Shown: in pieces, positions 11,653 through 16,422 of the stretch
How positions within the stretch are numbered: the stretch's first letter is position 1
How the letters are laid out: every line of letters starts with the position of its first letter
Source: Candidatus Methanoperedens sp.
Lineage (GTDB): Archaea; Halobacteriota; Methanosarcinia; Methanosarcinales; Methanoperedenaceae
Assembly (NCBI GenBank): GCA_027460605.1
Contig: JAPZAN010000096.1
Location: 1-16,422, forward strand
Direction: 5' to 3'
Length of the DNA: 16,422 nucleotides
Notes under the pieces: model-generated
What the model was told of the DNA's origin: nothing
The model's database searches: none
The model's input: only the letters and a program-made list of their open reading frames with translations
Program-made: the position numbers and the translations under genes

Positions 11653-14319
11653 TTATATTATGTTATCTCCATACATCTTTATCTCTACTTCATCTATGTT
11701 TCCTAAAGAATCTATACCGAATTCTTTACACTCTTCAATTTTTTCATCAGGCAATTTTAATACATAAAAACCTTTAAATTCATGAGAAACTACTGATTTG
11801 TGCTTTTCAAAATAAAACATAGGGATATTTGTGGAATAATCATACAAAATTTTCTTCAATGACCACCTATTAACATCCTTAGATGTTTTCTCTTTTATTT
11901 TCTTGATTATGTTTTCCCAGGAGGTATTTTCATGATTATTGATTATTTCTGCAAAAATTTTAGCTATTTCATCATTTTCGATTTCCATAAGTTTTGGTAT
12001 TACAACTTGAACACCAGCTATACGCCTGAATATTCGTTGAGCTTCAGTTCTTTTTTCTGCAGAGTAATATTCAAGCCATTCCAAATTTTTCTTAATTTCT
12101 TTAACAAAAACATCTTTAAGTGTTTGATTTTCAATTTTACTCTCAAATACCTCTTTAATTATTTTTCTTTCTTTTTCATAGTCTAACAGTTGGTTCTGAT
12201 ATTTTTCCAATACTTCAATTGTTTTTTCAATGACTCTCTTATCATATATGGCAGAAGTACCCTTATCAATACCCTTAAAAATAAATATATTTGCTGATTC
12301 ACTATCTGAATAATCAGCATTTCTGTTTCTATAAACACGACCCCATCTTTGAATTTGGCTGTCTATCGGAGCTATCTCAGTAATTAAAATATCAAAATCA
12401 ACATCTATGGATGCTTCCACAATTTGAGTGGCAACTAAAATTATTCTTTGTTCGCTTTTTATTTCATCTCTTTTATCCTTCAGTTTTTTTAGTTTTTCTT
12501 TTATTCCTTTTTCTTTATCGTTTATTCGCCAATCCTTTTCTTTTTCCAAAAGCCTGGAATGAATAAGATATAGGTTTTCCTTTTTAACTTTGAACTCACT
12601 GAGGTTTTCTTCTAATTTTTTATATAATTCTATAGCTTTTCCAACATTGTTCAAGATGATAAGGATATTTTTTGTCTCATTTTTTGTAAGAATTTCTTTT
12701 ATTTTCTCGAATGATTGAACATCAGGCTTTAGTTTGGTATCCCCGTTTTTCTGATTTTCATATTCAAAAATAGATTGAGAATTAACAATCTCTATATTAT
12801 GTCTTTGTAGATTGTAGTTTTTAATCTGATTTTTTTCTTTGCTATCAAGCTTCTCTAAATCTATTATAGTAAATCCTTTTTCCTTGCTCACAAATTCTTT
12901 ATCTTCAAAATATGGTGGAAACGTAGCTGTAATAATAAGTAAATTTCCATGGAGCTTTTTTATGATTTCCAAGGTTTTTATAATAACTGCAATCATCTCT
13001 GGATTATACGCCTGAATTTCATCTATAACAATTGCAGAAATTGGATAGACGCTAACAAGCTTATCGAAACCATAATACTTCAAACTGCTAAGGAAAACTT
13101 GGTCAGGTGTCGTTAAACATAGAGGCGAAGAAAATAGTTCCGCAGTTGTTTGTTTAATATCAATATCTAATTCTTTTCCATCTTTTGCTTCTTTCAAATA
13201 CTCAATGAATGACGTTGAATGTAATATCCGTAAGAAATCACCTTCAAAGTACCCTTTTTCTTTATCACCAAATCTCCAATACAAATCATTCAGGGCGACT
13301 CTTAACGGGAGTGTATATATTAATTTCTTACCTCTGTTTTTCGCCCATAATAAAGCAAATTCTGTTTTTCCTGAACCGGTTGGTGCAATAAGAACCAAAT
13401 TATCGGAATCATTTTGTTGCAGAATCTTTTCTTGCCAAATTTCTTGCTGTTCAATCTTATTTTTTATTCTATCATTAAGATTTTTATAAACAACTTCACC
13501 CAAATTTTGTATATCTTCAATATTTACACTACCACTCGCTGAATAGTCGCATCTTCTTAAACAACCTAAAAAAACAAAAAAATCATAAAAATTTTCATCT
13601 TCTTTGTCAGGGATGTTAAACAATTTCAATTTAGCAGATAGACCAAAACCATTATCTATACACTCTTTAAGTTCTCTGACCATATTGAATTTGGTACTAT
13701 TAAGTTTTTTAAGGACATCCTTTGTAGACTTATCAGCAACATTGTCTAATATGTTCTGGAGCAGGTCTGTTAATAAAACTTCGAAACCTTCTTTGTTATT
13801 GATTAAAAATTCCAAATATTTTTCCAGGTCTGGATAATCGTCAAAAACATATCTTATATTTGCGCTGTCTCTATTTGTATAGAACTCATTATAATGATGC
13901 AAAAGAATCGCCGTTCTAATTTTCTTATCCCAATCGTCATTATCCAAGAAAATCATAGAATAAATTAATGAAATTACTTCATGATCTTTTATATCAATAT
14001 CCCTGAAACCATTAAAAAAGTCATATAATTGATTTAATTCATCGTTTTTATACCTTCTATTTCCATAATCATATTCCTTTTCATCTTTAGTAAAAAGTTT
14101 TAGTTGAAACTTCCAGTTTATTTTTCCTAAATCATGTAATAAACAAGCCACAATCAAATGTTCAAAAAATGTTTCATCAAATTTATATAAAATTACAGAT
14201 TTATTTTGATTAATGAAATCTCTAAGTTTAACTGCAGAAGATATGGTCTCCTTTAAGTGATCTTTCAGAAGGTAATTTTCTTCATCTTTGGATTTCGCTC
14301 TTAATAAATCAATAATCAT
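11653..14319 (-). CDS. cas3: CRISPR-associated nuclease/helicase Cas3 (HD plus DExH type, type I)
   Basis: From the ATG at 14319 (sharing one base with the cas5 stop, TAATG, with a GGTGG ribosome binding sequence) the protein has 888 residues; an in-frame GTG at 14328 would add three. The N-terminal HD nuclease keeps its metal ligands: H21, H62-D63 in LLHDLGK, H113 in KDHEV and H141-H142. The SF2 helicase follows: Walker A APTGSGKT (312-319), DEIQ in place of DEAD/DEAH (433-436), motif III TAT (464-466) and motif VI QRWGR (657-661). Cas3 is recruited by Cascade bound to foreign DNA, unwinds it and degrades one strand. All motifs look intact. It is the last gene of the cas5-cas7 operon, in A+T-rich, Lys/Asn/Ile-rich coding sequence unlike the neighbouring region. 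Confidence 0.92.
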   Translation of the reverse strand: MIIDLLRAKSKDEENYLLKDHLKETISSAVKLRDFINQNKSVILYKFDETFFEHLIVACLLHDLGKINWKFQLKLFTKDEKEYDYGNRRYKNDELNQLYDFFNGFRDIDIKDHEVISLIYSMIFLDNDDWDKKIRTAILLHHYNEFYTNRDSANIRYVFDDYPDLEKYLEFLINNKEGFEVLLTDLLQNILDNVADKSTKDVLKKLNSTKFNMVRELKECIDNGFGLSAKLKLFNIPDKEDENFYDFFVFLGCLRRCDYSASGSVNIEDIQNLGEVVYKNLNDRIKNKIEQQEIWQEKILQQNDSDNLVLIAPTGSGKTEFALLWAKNRGKKLIYTLPLRVALNDLYWRFGDKEKGYFEGDFLRILHSTSFIEYLKEAKDGKELDIDIKQTTAELFSSPLCLTTPDQVFLSSLKYYGFDKLVSVYPISAIVIDEIQAYNPEMIAVIIKTLEIIKKLHGNLLIITATFPPYFEDKEFVSKEKGFTIIDLEKLDSKEKNQIKNYNLQRHNIEIVNSQSIFEYENQKNGDTKLKPDVQSFEKIKEILTKNETKNILIILNNVGKAIELYKKLEENLSEFKVKKENLYLIHSRLLEKEKDWRINDKEKGIKEKLKKLKDKRDEIKSEQRIILVATQIVEASIDVDFDILITEIAPIDSQIQRWGRVYRNRNADYSDSESANIFIFKGIDKGTSAIYDKRVIEKTIEVLEKYQNQLLDYEKERKIIKEVFESKIENQTLKDVFVKEIKKNLEWLEYYSAEKRTEAQRIFRRIAGVQVVIPKLMEIENDEIAKIFAEIINNHENTSWENIIKKIKEKTSKDVNRWSLKKILYDYSTNIPMFYFEKHKSVVSHEFKGFYVLKLPDEKIEECKEFGIDSLGNIDEVEIKMYGDNII

Positions 14320-15128
14320 TATAACCACCCAAATGGATATATAATTCTTATTTTTTCGTCATCCTTGATCGTATAAAATTCAACATCAATATGAGAGTTT
14401 TCATTTAGAATGATACTATGATCATATCCTGTATAAATAATCGGTTCGAATTCTGGTTTTCTTTCAGTTGATTTTGTAATCTCTGATTTATGTTTTACAT
14501 TTTGCCTGTTGTTTTCGAAAATAACTTTTAACGGAATAGAATATACAGGATATTTTTGGTTTTTTATAGAAAAATTTTTTTGCAAAAGATAAGTTGGGTA
14601 TTTCAGTTTAATATCTCCTTCAACATTGATCTTTCTAGCTACTGTTTCTTTTACATTTCGTATAAAGACAACATCTTCGCTTCTTCCAAGATATAGAACT
14701 TTAGCTGGTTTATTTAATGCTTCTTTTATTTTCTCAATAAGATTGCCTTCACCTTTTATAAAAATATATAAATGTCCGTTGAATAATTCTTGTTGATAGA
14801 CAGGTGTTCGTTGAGATGTTTGACCTTCTCCATAAAGAGGTAAATTCTGGTTAATTATCCTTTGGTTTTCAAATTTTATCTCACCTTTTATCAAGCTTTG
14901 ATAATTCCAGAAAGCATTTTCAAATCCGCCATGCACACTAACTTTCAAATTCCACCAGTTTTCTATTCCCAATTCGTTGCCATACCAGTCTCCAACAGCA
15001 TTTTGTAACATTCCAATAACTGTAGATTTTGGAGGTAATGGATAAGTTTGGGCGTAATAGAAAGTGAAAGGATTTCTATATTGAGCAAATGGTTGAAAGA
15101 TTTCTATGAGAATTATTTTTTCCGACAT
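14319..15128 (-). CDS. cas5: Type I-B CRISPR Cascade subunit Cas5 (Cas5t-like)
   Basis: The 269-residue protein opens with the Cas5 N-terminal RAMP pattern: a first strand KIILIEIFQPFAQYRNPFT, then YPLPPKSTVIGMLQNAVGD, the conserved P-P-K/R-S-T-V-x-G-M-L element. A Gly-rich LYLGRSEDVVF segment follows near the middle. Cas5 binds the 5' handle of the CRISPR RNA and, with Cas7, forms the backbone of Cascade. The match is best to Cas5 of the I-B Tneap set. It begins 10 bases after cas7 with an AAAGG ribosome binding site and ends overlapping cas3. Confidence 0.88.
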   Translation of the reverse strand: MSEKIILIEIFQPFAQYRNPFTFYYAQTYPLPPKSTVIGMLQNAVGDWYGNELGIENWWNLKVSVHGGFENAFWNYQSLIKGEIKFENQRIINQNLPLYGEGQTSQRTPVYQQELFNGHLYIFIKGEGNLIEKIKEALNKPAKVLYLGRSEDVVFIRNVKETVARKINVEGDIKLKYPTYLLQKNFSIKNQKYPVYSIPLKVIFENNRQNVKHKSEITKSTERKPEFEPIIYTGYDHSIILNENSHIDVEFYTIKDDEKIRIIYPFGWL

Positions 15129-15138
15129 CTTAATGCCT

Positions 15139-16083
15139 TTAATTCGCTTTTTCTGTTTTTATTGGTTCTGTAAATGTTGGTTCCGTTTGTATGAATTGTC
15201 TTTTATAAACTATAATCTGAGAACTATTATTGCCTTCTAAAAATGCCTTGATTTTTGTTTTAACCTCTTCTTGGGTTGCTAGCATAGGATTCTGTCCACA
15301 ATCTATATCTATAATAAATTTTGGTGCATCTTTCTCAATAGTTTCGCATTCCATCTCTTTAATCATTCTTCCTTCATTATCTTTGGTTTCTTTTTCCTTT
15401 GTGATAACTTTATAAAGATGCGATTTAGCCAACTCAATTTTATCAAGATATGTTTCATATTTTCCATTATTGTACAAACCACATATAACCAGCCACGGTG
15501 ACAAATCCTCCATTCTGCCTTTTATTTCTCTCTTTAGATGGAATATAGTTTCAACGAGTTGAATTATACGTTCGCTCATATTATCAATGGAAATATCACC
15601 TACCTTTTCATCCCCGTGCTCTTCTTTTGTGTATTTTCCGACCCTATTTACATCTATTACCACATTGTAAACGTAAAAATCCTTTTTTTCTTCGATAGTA
15701 ACAGGATTGCTTCCCGGTCCTCCCGCCCGTTTCATTACATCTAAATTAGCCATAAAATGAGAATCGTAGTTATAGGGTGTAAAAGACAGTGCATGAGATA
15801 TTTTTACTGGAGATACACGCGTTGTAGCAGCTTTAGCCTCTCCTTTTTCAGCTATCATAAATCCAAAGAGGTCAAACTCTGGAAAATCTAAGATATTTTT
15901 ATCATTAATTAATGTTTGTTTTGGATGAGCAACGCCTCCTTTAACCAATTCAAATTCTTCTCTTCCTGCTAATTTCCACTTATCTGGAAATAGTTTATTT
16001 GCCCAATGAAGTATACTATATCTAAGAGCATATCTGCTAACTAAAATATGCTGTTTACCGTCCCATTTTGTTATTTTTTTCAA
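15139..16083 (-). CDS. cas7: Type I-B CRISPR Cascade backbone Cas7 (Cst2/DevR family)
   Basis: The 314-residue protein has the Cas7/DevR pattern: a Gly/Lys-rich start, the TTRVSPVKISHALSFTPY region, and GGPGSNPVTIEEKKDFYVYN, followed by the strands that grip the guide RNA. Several copies line the crRNA in Cascade. The family label Cst2, and hence the I-B Tneap subtype, comes from the overall pattern and from gene order. The only in-frame start is TTG at 16083, with an AGGA sequence a few bases upstream; the frame has no ATG near it. It starts 20 bases after the end of the upstream protein, so the genes are one transcript. Confidence 0.85.
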   Translation of the reverse strand: MKKITKWDGKQHILVSRYALRYSILHWANKLFPDKWKLAGREEFELVKGGVAHPKQTLINDKNILDFPEFDLFGFMIAEKGEAKAATTRVSPVKISHALSFTPYNYDSHFMANLDVMKRAGGPGSNPVTIEEKKDFYVYNVVIDVNRVGKYTKEEHGDEKVGDISIDNMSERIIQLVETIFHLKREIKGRMEDLSPWLVICGLYNNGKYETYLDKIELAKSHLYKVITKEKETKDNEGRMIKEMECETIEKDAPKFIIDIDCGQNPMLATQEEVKTKIKAFLEGNNSSQIIVYKRQFIQTEPTFTEPIKTEKAN

Positions 16084-16103
16084 TTCCTGATAATTCCCTT
16101 TCT

Positions 16104-16422
16104 TTATTCATTTTCATCACCTCTATAAGTAGACATTATCCCCGTGATTATGGCATACGCAAAATTCATGAATGCCTCTCCTGGCATAACATCATAATTT
16201 TTTTCGAGCAAATCCCAAAGTTCTTTGAAATTTTCTTTAGGTTTGTTGATTGTTTTTAATATAATATAAAAAAATCTATTCTGGTCATTGTTTTTTACCG
16301 TTTCCAGCAAATTGTAAACCAATTTCTGCTTATAATTGTTGGATTCATTATCAAAAACATTATGAGCAGCATCTTTGAGTTTCTTGAGATCCATTTTTAA
16401 TGGTTCATTTCCAACAACTTTT
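16104..16422 (-). CDS. C-terminal part of the probable Cas8 large subunit (Cst1-like)
   Basis: The frame is open to the right window edge (the codons before the ATG at 16394 read KVVGNEPLK), so this is the last ~105 residues of a longer protein. The visible part is Asn/Lys-rich and helical (LVYNLLETVKNNDQNRFFYI, then LKTINKPKENFKELWDLLEK) and ends AFMNFAYAIITGIMSTYRG. In I-B Tneap operons the gene before cas7 (cst2) is the large subunit cas8 (cst1), which recognises the PAM, and the helical end fits. No motif in this fragment proves it, so the identity is mainly from position. Confidence 0.55.
   Translation of the reverse strand, partial: KVVGNEPLKMDLKKLKDAAHNVFDNESNNYKQKLVYNLLETVKNNDQNRFFYIILKTINKPKENFKELWDLLEKNYDVMPGEAFMNFAYAIITGIMSTYRGDENE

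Noticed and set aside
14319..14328. GTG start for cas3 at 14328
   Set aside because: The ATG at 14319 overlaps the cas5 stop in the common TAATG manner and has better-placed GGTGG upstream; the GTG would add only three residues.
16104..16394. A complete 96-residue gene starting at ATG 16394
   Set aside because: The frame stays open to the window edge with no stop or promoter before that ATG, so a fragment of a larger protein is more likely.

Overview
The window looks like part of an archaeal chromosome, most likely from the methanogen/ANME side of the Euryarchaeota (Methanosarcinales or a Methanoperedens-like lineage). The lineage is inferred from gene content: an F420H2-oxidase-type flavodiiron protein (FprA), an archaeal type IV pilin, an archaeal core-MetE methionine synthase, an archaeal-style CbiD and a DUF104 antitoxin. 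Several genes also have TATA-like boxes about 25-30 bases before the start codon and no ribosome binding site, as in leaderless archaeal mRNAs.

Layout. 1-497 (+) is the C-terminal part of a probable C45-type (penicillin acyltransferase-like) hydrolase. 618-1058 (+) is a clear avidin/streptavidin homologue with essentially all biotin-contacting residues, very unusual for an archaeon. 1280-3934 (-) is a compact run: core methionine synthase, an AAA+ ATPase, and an unknown 159-residue protein that overlaps the ATPase stop. 4034-5434 (-) is a tandem array of a small coiled-coil protein family: three intact copies with identical N- and C-terminal ends and near-identical leaderless promoters, a tiny remnant, and a fourth C-terminal fragment joined in frame to the first 15 codons of a PIN toxin. 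The intact DUF104 antitoxin lies directly upstream (5427-5630). 5756-6500 (-) holds a small DUF5371-like protein overlapping a type IV pilin, followed by a strong hairpin/poly-T terminator.

6603-7598 (+) holds a methyltransferase broken by a frameshift (probably with an internal deletion) and a cupin. 7612-9209 (-) is cbiD-cbiE of the anaerobic cobalamin pathway, overlapping by ATGA. 9278-11210 (+) is an oxygen-defence cluster: a stand-alone flavodoxin, a 51-residue zinc-ribbon/rubredoxin-like protein, a thioredoxin-fold C-terminal remnant, and the flavodiiron protein FprA. 11211-11652 has no gene and carries short dispersed repeats.

11653-16422 (-) is a visibly A+T-richer block with a type I-B (Tneap/Cst-type) CRISPR effector operon: the C-terminus of a probable Cas8, then Cas7/Cst2, Cas5 and Cas3. 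No cas6, cas4, cas1, cas2 or repeat array is inside the window.

Shared themes are corrinoid and methyl metabolism (cbiD, cbiE, methionine synthase), protection of an anaerobe against oxygen (FprA and neighbours), and defence or mobile-element turnover (CRISPR operon, broken toxin-antitoxin pair, tandem small-gene array). The most unusual items are the archaeal avidin, the PIN/coiled-coil chimera and the tandem coiled-coil array.
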